A stretch of DNA of 64,000 nt from Paracoccus sp. R12_2 (GTDB lineage Bacteria > Pseudomonadota > Alphaproteobacteria > Rhodobacterales > Rhodobacteraceae). How positions within the stretch are numbered: the stretch's first letter is position 1; every line of letters begins with the position of its first letter. Where the stretch lies: assembly GCF_017744015.1 (NCBI RefSeq), contig NZ_JAGHRA010000004.1, positions 1 through 64,000 on the forward strand. The letters are read 5' to 3'. The position numbers and the translations under genes are program-made. The notes beneath the pieces are model-generated. The model was given only the letters and a program-made list of their open reading frames with translations, was not told where the DNA came from and ran no database searches. Below, piece after piece: positions 26,212-34,717 of the stretch.

Positions 26212-26912
26212 TCACGGGCACCGGAACGGATGTCGGAAAGACAGTGTTCGCGGCCGGTCTGTGCGGGTTGATCGGGGCAGATTACTGGAAACCGGTGCAG
26301 TCGGGGCTGGCCGGAAACATCCCCAATCCGGGTCGCACCGGCCATGCACCGGACATGCACAGCACGAGCACAGGGTGTACACAGCTAACGCGCGTTGCGC
26401 CGCAACACGTCCCCCGGCCCGATACCGACGCCGCCGAGGTCGCACGGCTTTCCGGCGCGCAGGTCCACCCCGAGGCGTGGCTGCTGCGCGAGCCGCTGTC
26501 GCCGCATCGCGCCGCCGAACTTGAGGGGATCGAGGTCGATCCCGGCACGCTGACGCCGCCCGACATCGATCCGCTGGTGATCGAGGGGGCAGGCGGTGTC
26601 CTGGTGCCGGTCACGCGCAAGGTTCTGTTCGCCGACCTGTTCGCCGAATGGCAGATCCCGGTGATCCTGGTCGCCACGACCGGGCTGGGCACGATCAGCC
26701 ACAGCCTGACCGCGCTGGAAAGCCTGCGGGCGCGACAGGTGCCGGTCCATGGCGTCGCCTTCGTGGGGGACGAGAACCGGGACAATGTCGCGACGATCGG
26801 ACAGCTTGGCGCGGTGAAGGTGCTGGGCCGGCTGCCGCGCTTGACGCGGCTGGATCGCGACAGCCTGAGCCGCGCGATGGCCGAAAACTTTGACCCGGAG
26901 GATTATCGATGA
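26196..26912 (+). CDS. bioD: Dethiobiotin synthetase with an extra internal segment
   Basis: 238 residues. An ATP-dependent carboxylase closing the ureido ring. The P-loop GTGTDVGKTVFA starts the protein; YWKPVQSG, LREPLSPHRAAEL and VIEGAGGVLVPV follow. Residues about 41-75 (26,316-26,420), between SGLAG and DTDAAEVARLSG, have no counterpart in the BioD proteins I know and read like unrelated sequence (GRTGHAPDMHSTSTGCTQL). The frame is kept, so the gene may still work, with a surface loop inserted. It overlaps bioF and bioA. Confidence 0.9.
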   Translation: MARFVITGTGTDVGKTVFAAGLCGLIGADYWKPVQSGLAGNIPNPGRTGHAPDMHSTSTGCTQLTRVAPQHVPRPDTDAAEVARLSGAQVHPEAWLLREPLSPHRAAELEGIEVDPGTLTPPDIDPLVIEGAGGVLVPVTRKVLFADLFAEWQIPVILVATTGLGTISHSLTALESLRARQVPVHGVAFVGDENRDNVATIGQLGAVKVLGRLPRLTRLDRDSLSRAMAENFDPEDYR

Positions 26913-28147
26913 GCGCGGTCTGGCATCCCTTTACGCAGCACGCGACCGAACCTGTCCCGCCCCGGATCGTCGGGACCGAAGGCGCGTATCTGGAAACCGC
27001 CGACGGCCGGCGTCTGCTGGACGGCATCTCTAGCTGGTGGGTGGTCACACATGGGCACCGTCAGGCCGAGATCGTCGCGGCCATCAGGGATGCCACCGGT
27101 CGGATGGATCAGGTGATCTTTGCCGGGCTGACCCACGCGCCGGGCGAGGAACTGGCCGAGGCGCTGGTCGGCATGGCGCCCAAGGGATTGACGCGCGTGT
27201 TCTACAGCGACAGCGGTTCGACCGCTGTCGAGGTCGCGTTGAAGATGGCGCTGGGATACTGGCGGTACGAGGGCGACGGACGGCACCGGATTGCGGTGAT
27301 CGAGGACAGCTATCACGGCGACACGATCGGCACGATGAGCGTGGGCGAGCGGGGCGTGTTCAACGCGGCCTATGACCCGCTGATGTTCGCGGTGGACAAG
27401 CTGCCCTTTCCGACCGGCGATGGTGCCGCGACACTGGCGGCGTTCGAGGAACTGGCGGCCAGCGGAAAGATGGCGGCGCTGATCCTTGAGCCGTTGATTC
27501 TGGGGGCGGGGGGAATGCGGATGTACTCGCCGCAGGTTCTGGCGGAGCTGCGCGCGATCTGCGACCGGCATGATGTGCTGATGATCGCGGACGAGGTGAT
27601 GACCGGCTGGGGCCGCACCGGTCGTCTGTGGGCCTGCGATCATGCCGGGATCGCGCCGGACATCCTGTGCACCAGCAAGGGTCTGACCGGCGGGGTCGTG
27701 CCGTTGGCCGCAACGCTGGCCAGCGACAGGATCTTTCAGGCGCATTATTCGACCGACCGTCGGCGGACGTTCTATCATTCCTCCAGCTATACGGCGAACC
27801 CGATTGCCTGCGCGGCGGCGCTGGCGCAGGTGCGGTTGTGGCAGCAAAGCCCGATGCAGGCGCGGCTGGAATCGCTGACCGCGATGCAGGCCGCGCGGCT
27901 GGCGCGGTTCGCGGGCGATCCGCGTTTCCACAATCTGCGTCAATGCGGCACCATCGCGGCGATGGATCTGCAGGTCGGCGATGCCGGTTACCTGGCCGAA
28001 ACCGGGCCACGGATGCGGGCGCATTTCCTGGAAAACGGCGTGTTGCTGCGGCCACTGGGCAACACGGTCTATGTGCTGCCGCCCTATTGCGTGACCGACG
28101 AGGATCTGGATCTGGCCTGGGGTGCGGTGGCGTCCTTCGAGGTCTGA
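26909..28147 (+). CDS. bioA: Adenosylmethionine-8-amino-7-oxononanoate aminotransferase
   Basis: 412 residues, class III PLP aminotransferase making 7,8-diaminononanoate. WHPFTQH and GISSWWVVTHGHR at the N-terminus are characteristic; MIADEVMTGWGRTGRLWACD and the PLP lysine in LCTSKGLTGGVVPLAAT follow. The start overlaps bioD (ATGA). The last 64 bases overlap the end of the convergent EEP gene. No bioC/bioH-type gene is nearby, so pimeloyl supply must be encoded elsewhere. Confidence 0.95.
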   Translation: MSAVWHPFTQHATEPVPPRIVGTEGAYLETADGRRLLDGISSWWVVTHGHRQAEIVAAIRDATGRMDQVIFAGLTHAPGEELAEALVGMAPKGLTRVFYSDSGSTAVEVALKMALGYWRYEGDGRHRIAVIEDSYHGDTIGTMSVGERGVFNAAYDPLMFAVDKLPFPTGDGAATLAAFEELAASGKMAALILEPLILGAGGMRMYSPQVLAELRAICDRHDVLMIADEVMTGWGRTGRLWACDHAGIAPDILCTSKGLTGGVVPLAATLASDRIFQAHYSTDRRRTFYHSSSYTANPIACAAALAQVRLWQQSPMQARLESLTAMQAARLARFAGDPRFHNLRQCGTIAAMDLQVGDAGYLAETGPRMRAHFLENGVLLRPLGNTVYVLPPYCVTDEDLDLAWGAVASFEV

Positions 28148-29184
28148 AGATCCAGATCGACCCAGACCAGGCGGTGATCCGATGCGGTATCGACCGCCTG
28201 GGCAAGCGGCTGGTCGGGGGCAGGCCAGATCACGCCGCTGTCCCTGACGGTCAGCGCCTTGTCCGGCAGGATGTAATCGACGCGCAGATTGCCGGGGCCG
28301 TCATCGTCGAAATCGCCGGTATCCAGCGCCGGGTCGCCCCGATGGCGGGCATTCGCGCCGGTCTGCGGGGGTTGCCATGCGCCGCGTGGTTCTGGGTCCT
28401 GTGCGACGCTTAGCAGGTTTCGAAGGGCTTCGGCACGACCCTCGCCATCGACAGGGTCCAGATTGATATTGCCGATCAGGACGAACGGCGCGTCGGGCAG
28501 GTGGTGCAGCCAGAACGCGGCCTCGTCGTGATTGCGGCGGCCGTTGCGATCCTCGGGGCCGTCGAAGACCGGCGGGGTGGCGGACCATGCCAGCAGATGC
28601 AACGGCCCGTCGGGTGTCTGCACCGGAATGTCCCAATGTGCGGTCGAGGACAGGCGCTGGACCGCCGCCACATCGGGCGCGGTGTCGGGCATCAGGGCAC
28701 CCGGCAGGTCGCGCCACAGCCTGTCGGTGTGATCGGTGACCGGGCCAAGCGGCAGACGCGACAGCACCGCCATGCCGTTCTGGCCGGTGAACAGCCCCCA
28801 GCCCTGTGCGTCGTCGGCCCGGCCAAGACGGCCATCCGCGTTCAGATCGAGGCCGGTCGCCATGCCGCTGTTCGGGCGTGCCGTTAAGCTGTAGGGCAGC
28901 TTTAGCCCGGTTTTCGCCAGAACCTTTGAAAAACCTTCCAAGGCGCGGGCGTCATGATCCCAGTCGATCCCGGTCAGCAGGATCACATCCGGCGCGGCGG
29001 CGGCGATCACCGTTGCCGCCGCCAGCACCTGTGGGTCGTCGCGGGCGATGTCGCGCAGCAGAAGGCCGGGGCCCTTGCGCGAAAGGCCCGGATCCCAGGT
29101 GGCGATGCGGATCGGATCGGCGGCCGTGGGGACCGCCACCGCGGCGCTCAGCAGCCACAGAAGGGCTGCGGCCCTTAGACCCAA
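28084..29184 (-). CDS. Secreted endonuclease/exonuclease/phosphatase-fold protein
   Basis: About 366 residues. After a hydrophobic leader ([20 protein letters not shown]), [57 protein letters not shown] and the C-terminal [15 protein letters not shown] follow the EEP (DNase I-like) pattern. Where active enzymes have LQE and GDxN, this has LTGID and IGNIN, so activity is uncertain. The start is unclear: TTG at 29,184 overlaps the leuD end and begins the leader; the frame is open to 29,277. Likely exported to the periplasm. Its last 64 bases overlap bioA on the opposite strand. Confidence 0.7.
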   Translation of the reverse strand: MGLRAAALLWLLSAAVAVPTAADPIRIATWDPGLSRKGPGLLLRDIARDDPQVLAAATVIAAAAPDVILLTGIDWDHDARALEGFSKVLAKTGLKLPYSLTARPNSGMATGLDLNADGRLGRADDAQGWGLFTGQNGMAVLSRLPLGPVTDHTDRLWRDLPGALMPDTAPDVAAVQRLSSTAHWDIPVQTPDGPLHLLAWSATPPVFDGPEDRNGRRNHDEAAFWLHHLPDAPFVLIGNINLDPVDGEGRAEALRNLLSVAQDPEPRGAWQPPQTGANARHRGDPALDTGDFDDDGPGNLRVDYILPDKALTVRDSGVIWPAPDQPLAQAVDTASDHRLVWVDLDLQTSKDATAPQARSRSSSVTQ

Positions 29185-29780
29185 GGACGGGCCTGCGCCA
29201 TCTGATCCTCGTAGGCATCGATCGAGGGCGCCTTTTTCATCGTCAGCCCGATATCGTCGAGGCCGTTCAGCAGGCAATGCTTGCGGAACGGGTCGATGTC
29301 GAAATGGAATTCCTGCCCGTCCGAAGTGCTGACGGTCTGGTTTTCCAGATCGACGGTCATCCGGGCATTGGCGCCCTTGCGGGCGTCCTCCATCAGCACA
29401 TCGACGGCATCCTGGGGCAGGGTGATCGGCAGGATGCCGTTCTTGAAGCAGTTGTTGAAGAAGATGTCGGCGAAGCTGGTCGAGATCACGCAGCGGATGC
29501 CGAAATCCAGAAGCGCCCAGGGCGCGTGTTCGCGCGACGAGCCGCAGCCGAAATTGTCGCCCGCGACAAGGATCTGCGCGTCGCGCCAGGCCGGCTGGTT
29601 CAGGACGAAATCGGGCAGTTCGTTGCCGTCCCGGTCATAGCGCATCTCGTCGAACAGGTTCACGCCAAGGCCGGAACGCTTGATCGTTTTCAGGAACTGC
29701 TTGGGGATGATCATGTCGGTATCGATATTGACCAGCGGCATGGGGGCCGCGATGCCGGTCAGGGTTGTGAACTTGTCCAT
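29175..29780 (-). CDS. leuD: 3-isopropylmalate dehydratase small subunit
   Basis: 201 residues: the aconitase swivel domain. [34 protein letters not shown] and [10 protein letters not shown] are diagnostic. With LeuC it isomerises 2- to 3-isopropylmalate in leucine synthesis. leuC lies upstream on the same strand, but a plus-strand membrane protein gene is interposed between them, so the two may not share a transcript. Confidence 0.96.
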   Translation of the reverse strand: MDKFTTLTGIAAPMPLVNIDTDMIIPKQFLKTIKRSGLGVNLFDEMRYDRDGNELPDFVLNQPAWRDAQILVAGDNFGCGSSREHAPWALLDFGIRCVISTSFADIFFNNCFKNGILPITLPQDAVDVLMEDARKGANARMTVDLENQTVSTSDGQEFHFDIDPFRKHCLLNGLDDIGLTMKKAPSIDAYEDQMAQARPWV

Positions 29781-29861
29781 GGGATCCTCGGAAAATTGTG
29801 TCTGGCCTGAGTGTCGGGCGGGCTGCTAGGTTCCGTCCGGGACGCGCTGGAAGACGGGACG

Positions 29862-30416
29862 ATGAGTTTGATCGAGTGTGTAGGCCGGGCATGGCAGCCC
29901 CGCATCGGCGATCCGGACGCGACCGGATGGTTGACGGTGCTGGCCTATCTGCTGTGCTTCGTGCTGGCTGCGCAGGTGTGGCGCAGGTTGCGCGGGCAGC
30001 GCGGGCGCGGATTCTGGGGCGTGATCGCGGCGCTGATGCTGTTTCTGGCGATCAACAAGCAGATGGATCTGCAAAGCGCGATGACCGCGCTGGGACGCTG
30101 CCTTGCCGAGGCGCAGGGGTGGTATGATTACCGCAGGGTCGTGCAGGTGGCGTTCATCCTTCTGCTGCTGTGGGGCATCGGATCGGGACTTCTTGTCCTG
30201 ATGCGGCGGATGCGCGGCCAGCTTGGCCGACACGGGATCGCGCTGCTGGGGCTGGCGATCCTGTGCGCCTTCGTGGCTGTCCGGGCGGTCGGGTTTCACC
30301 ACATGGACGCGCTGATCGGGCAGCGGCAGTTCGGTCTCAGCACCAACTACCTGTTCGAGAATGCCGGTCTGGTGCTGATCGCGCTGAACGCCGTCTGGCT
30401 GCTGCGACGCGGCTGA
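29862..30416 (+). CDS. Hypothetical membrane protein between leuD and leuC
   Basis: About 184 residues with four predicted membrane spans (WLTVLAYLLCFVLAAQVW, GFWGVIAALMLFLAI, VAFILLLLWGIGSGLLVLM, GIALLGLAILCAFVAVRAVG) and conserved-looking polar residues between them (NKQMDLQSAMTALGRC). No family recognised. The ATG at 29,862 is preferred; a GTG at 29,811 in frame is possible. It is on the opposite strand to both leu genes. Confidence 0.6.
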   Translation: MSLIECVGRAWQPRIGDPDATGWLTVLAYLLCFVLAAQVWRRLRGQRGRGFWGVIAALMLFLAINKQMDLQSAMTALGRCLAEAQGWYDYRRVVQVAFILLLLWGIGSGLLVLMRRMRGQLGRHGIALLGLAILCAFVAVRAVGFHHMDALIGQRQFGLSTNYLFENAGLVLIALNAVWLLRRG

Positions 30417-30483
30417 GGCCGCGCCGCAGAACCCTGCCATATCGGACGCCGGCTTGGTCGGGCGGGCGGGCATGGCCGACCCC

Positions 30484-31914
30484 TCAGACCGTCTCGGCCA
30501 TCAGGTCGCGCACGTCGGTCAGGTGGCCGGTCACGCCCGCCGCCGCCGCCATCGCGGGCGACATCAGGTGGGTGCGGCCCTTGTAGCCCTGACGCCCCTC
30601 GAAATTGCGGTTCGAGGTCGCGGCGCAGCGTTCGCCAGGTGCAAGCTGGTCGGGGTTCATGCCCAGACACATCGAACACCCGGCAAGCCGCCATTCGAAT
30701 CCCGCGTCCAGGAAGATGCGGTCCAGCCCCTCTTCCTCGGCCTGCGCGCGGACAAGGCCCGAGCCGGGGACGACCATGCCGCGAACGCCCTGCGCCAGCT
30801 TGCGGCCGCGCAGCACCTCGGCGGCGGCACGCAGATCCTCGATCCGCCCGTTGGTGCAGGACCCGATGAACACGGCGTCGATGGCGATGTCGGTCAGATT
30901 GGTGCCGGCGGTCAGGCCCATATAGTCCAGCGACCGGCGGGCGGCATCGACCTTGCCGCCCCTGAAATCCTCGGGCGCGGGAACCGTGGCGGTGATCGGC
31001 AGGGCGTCTTCGGGGCTGGTGCCCCAGGTGACCGTCGGGGCGATATCCTCGGCCCGGATGGTCACGACCTTGTCCCACTGCGCGTCGGGGTCGCTGAACA
31101 GCGTCTTCCACCACGCCACCGCAGCCTCCCACTGGGCGCCCTTGGGGGCGTGGGCGCGGCCTTTGACGTAGTTGAAGGTCGTCTCGTCCGGCGCGATCAG
31201 GCCCGCGCGGGCACCGCCCTCGATCGCCATGTTGCAGATCGTCATGCGGCCTTCCATCGACAGGTTGCGGATCGCCTCGCCACTGTATTCGATGACATGA
31301 CCGGTGCCGCCTGCCGTGCCGGTTTCGGCGATGATGCGCAGCACGATGTCCTTGGCGGTGACGCCGGGCGCCAGGCGTCCGGTGATTTCCACCTTCATGT
31401 TCTTCGACTTCGACTGGATCAGCGTCTGGGTGGCCAGCACATGCTCGACCTCGGACGTGCCGATGCCGTGGGCCAGCGCGCCGAAGGCGCCATGCGTCGC
31501 CGTATGGCTGTCGCCGCAGACGACGGTCATGCCGGGCAGGGTCCAGCCCTGTTCGGGACCGACGATATGGACGATGCCCTGACGGATGTCGTTGACGGGA
31601 TAGTAGTTCACCCCGAATTCGCGGGCGTTGCGGTCCAGCGCATCGACCTGGATGCGCGATTCCTCGTTGTCGATGCCGTTCTGGCGGTCCAGCGTCGTGG
31701 GAACGTTGTGATCGGGCACCGCGATGGTGCGTTCAGGCGCGCGCACCTTGCGGCCCGTCATCCGCAGCCCCTCGAAGGCTTGCGGGCTGGTCACCTCGTG
31801 GACGAGGTGCCTGTCGATATACAGCAGGCAGGTGCCGTCTTCCTGACGGTCCACGACATGCGCGTCCCAGATCTTGTCATAAAGCGTGCGCGGGGCGGGG
31901 GAGGGTTCGGTCAT
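30484..31914 (-). CDS. leuC: 3-isopropylmalate dehydratase large subunit
   Basis: 476 residues, aconitase family. Cluster cysteines are in [20 protein letters not shown] and in [34 protein letters not shown] and [10 protein letters not shown] are also typical. It works with LeuD. Between its start and the mscS promoter region lies a possible 30-codon leader ORF. Confidence 0.97.
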   Translation of the reverse strand: MTEPSPAPRTLYDKIWDAHVVDRQEDGTCLLYIDRHLVHEVTSPQAFEGLRMTGRKVRAPERTIAVPDHNVPTTLDRQNGIDNEESRIQVDALDRNAREFGVNYYPVNDIRQGIVHIVGPEQGWTLPGMTVVCGDSHTATHGAFGALAHGIGTSEVEHVLATQTLIQSKSKNMKVEITGRLAPGVTAKDIVLRIIAETGTAGGTGHVIEYSGEAIRNLSMEGRMTICNMAIEGGARAGLIAPDETTFNYVKGRAHAPKGAQWEAAVAWWKTLFSDPDAQWDKVVTIRAEDIAPTVTWGTSPEDALPITATVPAPEDFRGGKVDAARRSLDYMGLTAGTNLTDIAIDAVFIGSCTNGRIEDLRAAAEVLRGRKLAQGVRGMVVPGSGLVRAQAEEEGLDRIFLDAGFEWRLAGCSMCLGMNPDQLAPGERCAATSNRNFEGRQGYKGRTHLMSPAMAAAAGVTGHLTDVRDLMAETV

Positions 31915-31980
31915 GGTGATTGGCTTTCGGCTGTGTGGCTTCGATGGCGCGGGAAATGGCTGCGGCCGGACCGCAGCCCG

Positions 31981-32073
31981 TCACAGTCGCGCGGTGACGC
32001 ACAGCGCCTCGCCGAAGAACCGCGACGGCAGGCGCGCGCGGTCGTGAATGTCGAAATAGATAAACCCGGTCAT
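31981..32073 (-). CDS. Possible 30-residue leader ORF upstream of leuC
   Basis: ATG at 32,073 to TGA at 31,981 encodes MTGFIYFDIHDRARLPS and RFFGEALCVTARL. It lies 66 bases before leuC on the same strand, directly downstream of a plausible promoter. It is not a classical leucine attenuator: only three Leu codons and no Leu run. It may be a small conserved protein or chance. Confidence 0.35.
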   Translation of the reverse strand: MTGFIYFDIHDRARLPSRFFGEALCVTARL

Positions 32074-32080
32074 GCCTGAT

Positions 32081-32109
32081 GTAATAAGGCCGATTCCGCG
32101 TTGACACAA
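32081..32109 (-). promoter_or_regulatory. Candidate sigma-70 type promoter for leader ORF/leuC
   Basis: On the minus strand TTGTGT (32,109-32,104) and TATTAC (32,086-32,081) are separated by 17 bases. Transcription would begin close to 32,074, almost at the ATG of the 30-codon ORF, which would make that message leaderless. This is a by-eye match only. Confidence 0.3.
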
Positions 32110-32171
32110 GATCGCCGGGGCTTGTCCACCGGCCCGCCGCGATATGTAATCGCGACAAAGGAGATGCGCGG

Positions 32172-33536
32172 ATGGAAGAGCTGAACCCCGAGGTCATCGA
32201 TGCCGCCCAGGGGCTGTGGTACCGGATCTCGTTGTTCGTCGACATGCTGCTGATCCCGTCGCGGATGTATCAGCTGCCGGCCATCGCCGGGCTTGTCCTG
32301 ATCTCGTGGCTGATCGCCCGGCTTCTGTCCCCGCGCCTGACCGGCTGGCTGCGGTCGCGCGAGAACTGGCCGAAATGGCGACTGCGCGTGGGGTTGCTGA
32401 TCGATCGTCGCCTGACGCTGATCGTGTTCACGATACTTGCATGGGCGGTCGTGCTGGTCATGCGCGAGGTCACCTATTCCTTCCGAAGCCAGGTGATCGA
32501 ACTGGCCGCGACCATCGCCGCCGCCTGGGTCGGGATCTTTTTCCTGATGCGGGTGATCACCAACCGTTTCCTGCGCCGGATCGTCAGCTGGGCGGCATGG
32601 ATCTGGGTGACGCTGCATCTGCTGAACCTGACCGAACCCGCTGCGGCGTTTCTGGAAAGCATCGCGATCAGCCTGGGCGATTTCAGGCTGTCGGCGCTGA
32701 CCGTCCTGAAGGCGCTGGCGATCACCGGGCTGATGATCGCGGGCGCCCGGATGCTGTCTCGGGTCATCACCGGGCGGCTGTCGCAGAACGACGACATTTC
32801 GCCGACGATGCGGGTGCTGACCGCCAAGCTGCTGCAGATCTTCCTGTTCAGCCTGGCGATCATCGTCGGGCTGAAGGCGGTGGGGTTCGATCTGACCGGG
32901 CTGGCAGTGTTTTCGGGCGCGGTCGGGGTCGGGCTGGGATTCGGACTGCAGAAGGTCGTGTCCAACCTGGTCTCGGGGGTGATCATCCTGCTGGACAAGT
33001 CGATCAAGCCCGGCGACGTGATCAGCCTGGGCGACACGTTCGGCTGGATCGAGGAACTGGGCGCGCGCTATGTCAGCGTCGTCACCCGTGACGGCAAGGA
33101 ATATCTGATCCCGAACGAGGATCTGGTCACCGGGCAGGTGGTCAACTGGTCGCACACCAACAATTTCGTGCGGCTGGATATCCCGTTCGGTACATCTTAC
33201 GGCGACGATCCCCACAAGGTCAGCGAAATCGCCATCAACGCGGCGCTGTCGGTCAAGCGGGTTCTTGCGCAGCGCAAGCCGGTCTGCTGGGTCACGGGCT
33301 TCGGCGACAGCAGCGTGGATTATGTGCTGCGGTTCTGGATCGGTGACGCGCAGGGCGGGCTGACCAATGTGCGCGGTCAGGTCTATCTGGCGCTGTGGGA
33401 CGCGTTTCGGGAACACGGCGTGTCGATCCCGTTCCCGCAGCGCGAGGTGCGGCTGCTGAACGACCAGATCGCCATCCGGCAGCACGGCGGCGGGCGCGCG
33501 GACGGCGCAAGTCCCGAATCCGTGACCGGTGATTGA
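32172..33536 (+). CDS. MscS-family mechanosensitive channel
   Basis: 454 residues. Several N-terminal membrane spans, then the pore helix and vestibule signature LAVFSGAVGVGLGFGLQKVV, SNLVSGVIILLDKSIKPGDV, RDGKEYLIPNEDLVTGQVV. It protects the cell against hypo-osmotic shock by opening under membrane tension. Longer than E. coli MscS (286 residues) because of extra N-terminal spans, as in MscS-like or MscK-type subfamilies. Start by GGAGATGCGCGG ribosome site. Confidence 0.9.
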   Translation: MEELNPEVIDAAQGLWYRISLFVDMLLIPSRMYQLPAIAGLVLISWLIARLLSPRLTGWLRSRENWPKWRLRVGLLIDRRLTLIVFTILAWAVVLVMREVTYSFRSQVIELAATIAAAWVGIFFLMRVITNRFLRRIVSWAAWIWVTLHLLNLTEPAAAFLESIAISLGDFRLSALTVLKALAITGLMIAGARMLSRVITGRLSQNDDISPTMRVLTAKLLQIFLFSLAIIVGLKAVGFDLTGLAVFSGAVGVGLGFGLQKVVSNLVSGVIILLDKSIKPGDVISLGDTFGWIEELGARYVSVVTRDGKEYLIPNEDLVTGQVVNWSHTNNFVRLDIPFGTSYGDDPHKVSEIAINAALSVKRVLAQRKPVCWVTGFGDSSVDYVLRFWIGDAQGGLTNVRGQVYLALWDAFREHGVSIPFPQREVRLLNDQIAIRQHGGGRADGASPESVTGD

Positions 33537-33612
33537 GATGGCCCGAAAAGATGCTATCTTGGGGGTACCCCTGCGCCGGGGGCGATCGGCGCGCTGACCG
33601 GAGGATACAACC

Positions 33613-34035
33613 CTGTCACAAGACGCTTCGTCGGCCGGAAGGCCGGCTGCGACCGCCGCGGGCGACCAGGAAGGTGCCGAAGCGCGCCTGGCCCGCATCC
33701 TGTCCTCGCTTGAAGACGACAAGGCCGAGGACATCGTGACGATCGACCTGCGCGGACGGTCGGCCATGGCGGATCACATGGTGATCGCATCGGGCCGCAG
33801 CGCACGCCAGGTGGGCGCCATCGCCGAGCATCTGGCCGAGAAGGTCAAGCAGGCGACGGGCCGGACGCCCCGGATCGAAGGCAAGGACGCCGGCGACTGG
33901 GTGCTGGTCGATACGGACGATGTGATCGTTCATGTCTTCCGCCCCGAGGTGCGCGACTTCTATCAGCTGGAAAAGATGTGGATGCCCGCCGACACGCTGA
34001 GCCGCGTGCGCGAGGCGTCGCGTCCCCTGACCTGA
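33613..34035 (+). CDS. rsfS: Ribosomal silencing factor RsfS, probable CTG start
   Basis: RsfS/Iojap proteins bind L14 (uL14) and block subunit joining in starvation. The core runs from ILSSLEDDKAEDIVTIDLRG and SAMADHMVIASGRSARQVGA to GDWVLVDTDDVIVHVFRPEV and FYQLEKMW. The reading frame is open only from 33,598 (TGA at 33,595-33,597). The first ATG/GTG/TTG in frame is a GTG at 33,736, inside the conserved core and too late. A CTG at 33,613, 8 bases after a perfect GGAGG (33,600-33,604), gives 140 residues of normal layout. Confidence 0.85.
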   Translation: MSQDASSAGRPAATAAGDQEGAEARLARILSSLEDDKAEDIVTIDLRGRSAMADHMVIASGRSARQVGAIAEHLAEKVKQATGRTPRIEGKDAGDWVLVDTDDVIVHVFRPEVRDFYQLEKMWMPADTLSRVREASRPLT

Positions 34036-34051
34036 GGGGCCATCCGGCTTC

Positions 34052-34519
34052 ATGCGCATCGACATCGCCGCCGTGGGGCGGCTGAAGAAGGGCCCCGAGG
34101 CGGCGCTGGTCGCGGATTATCTCGACCGTTTCGCCCGGACCGGCCGCAGCCTTGGCCTGCCCGCCATCGGGATGATCGAGGTCGAGGATCGGCGCGGCGG
34201 TGGCATGGCGGCCGAGGCCGACCTGCTGATGCGGGCGATCCCGCAGGGTTCGGTGCTGGTGATGCTGGACGAACGGGGCGATCAGCCCACATCGCCGGAT
34301 TTCGCCGCGCGGCTGGCGGAGTTTCGCGACAGCGCCCGCGATCCCTGTTTCGTGATCGGCGGGGCGGACGGGCTGGATCCGTCGCTGCGGGACCGCGCCG
34401 ACTGGTCGATCAGCTTTGGCCGCATGGTCTGGCCGCATGTTCTGGTGCGGGTCATGCTGGCCGAACAGCTTTACCGCGCGGCGACGATTCTGGCCGGATC
34501 GCCCTATCATCGCGCCTGA
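34052..34519 (+). CDS. rlmH: 23S rRNA (pseudouridine1915-N3)-methyltransferase
   Basis: 155 residues, SPOUT family, acting on 70S ribosomes at helix 69. MRIDIAAVGRLKKGPE, LVMLDERGDQPTSPDFAARL, FVIGGADGLDPSLRDRAD and FGRMVWPHVLVRVMLAEQLY are standard. It follows rsfS after 16 bases, a gene pair conserved across bacteria. Confidence 0.95.
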   Translation: MRIDIAAVGRLKKGPEAALVADYLDRFARTGRSLGLPAIGMIEVEDRRGGGMAAEADLLMRAIPQGSVLVMLDERGDQPTSPDFAARLAEFRDSARDPCFVIGGADGLDPSLRDRADWSISFGRMVWPHVLVRVMLAEQLYRAATILAGSPYHRA

Positions 34520-34534
34520 GAGGCGCGAGGAGAC

Positions 34535-34717
34535 ATGGACAGGATCGCTGCAAGGCCCGGAACGGGTCTGTCCGCCGCTCGACGCTGGCAGGTCTGCTTT
34601 CCGAGGCTATTGGGGCAAGGAAGATCGGGCCGATTGGCCTGCGGCGAGCCTTCGGGGAGGTTGTCGCAGCGGCGGCGGCGGCGTAACAAGGCGCAAATCA
34701 CAGCGAGGCCCGCATGA
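34535..34717 (+). CDS. Small Arg-rich ORF coupled to gpmI
   Basis: 60 residues, strongly basic (RRWQVCFPRLLGQGR, RLSQRRRRRNKAQIT). No family recognised. In favour of translation: a GAGGAGA ribosome site just before the ATG, and a TGA that overlaps the gpmI ATG (ATGA), as between truly coupled genes here. Against: short, very Arg-rich composition that high-GC out-of-frame sequence can produce. Without it there is a 194-base gap between rlmH and gpmI. Confidence 0.4.
   Translation: MDRIAARPGTGLSAARRWQVCFPRLLGQGRSGRLACGEPSGRLSQRRRRRNKAQITARPA

Noticed and set aside
31981..32073. Leucine attenuator peptide before leuC
   Set aside because: The 30-codon ORF has only three scattered Leu codons and no Leu run, and no clear terminator/antiterminator pair was seen.
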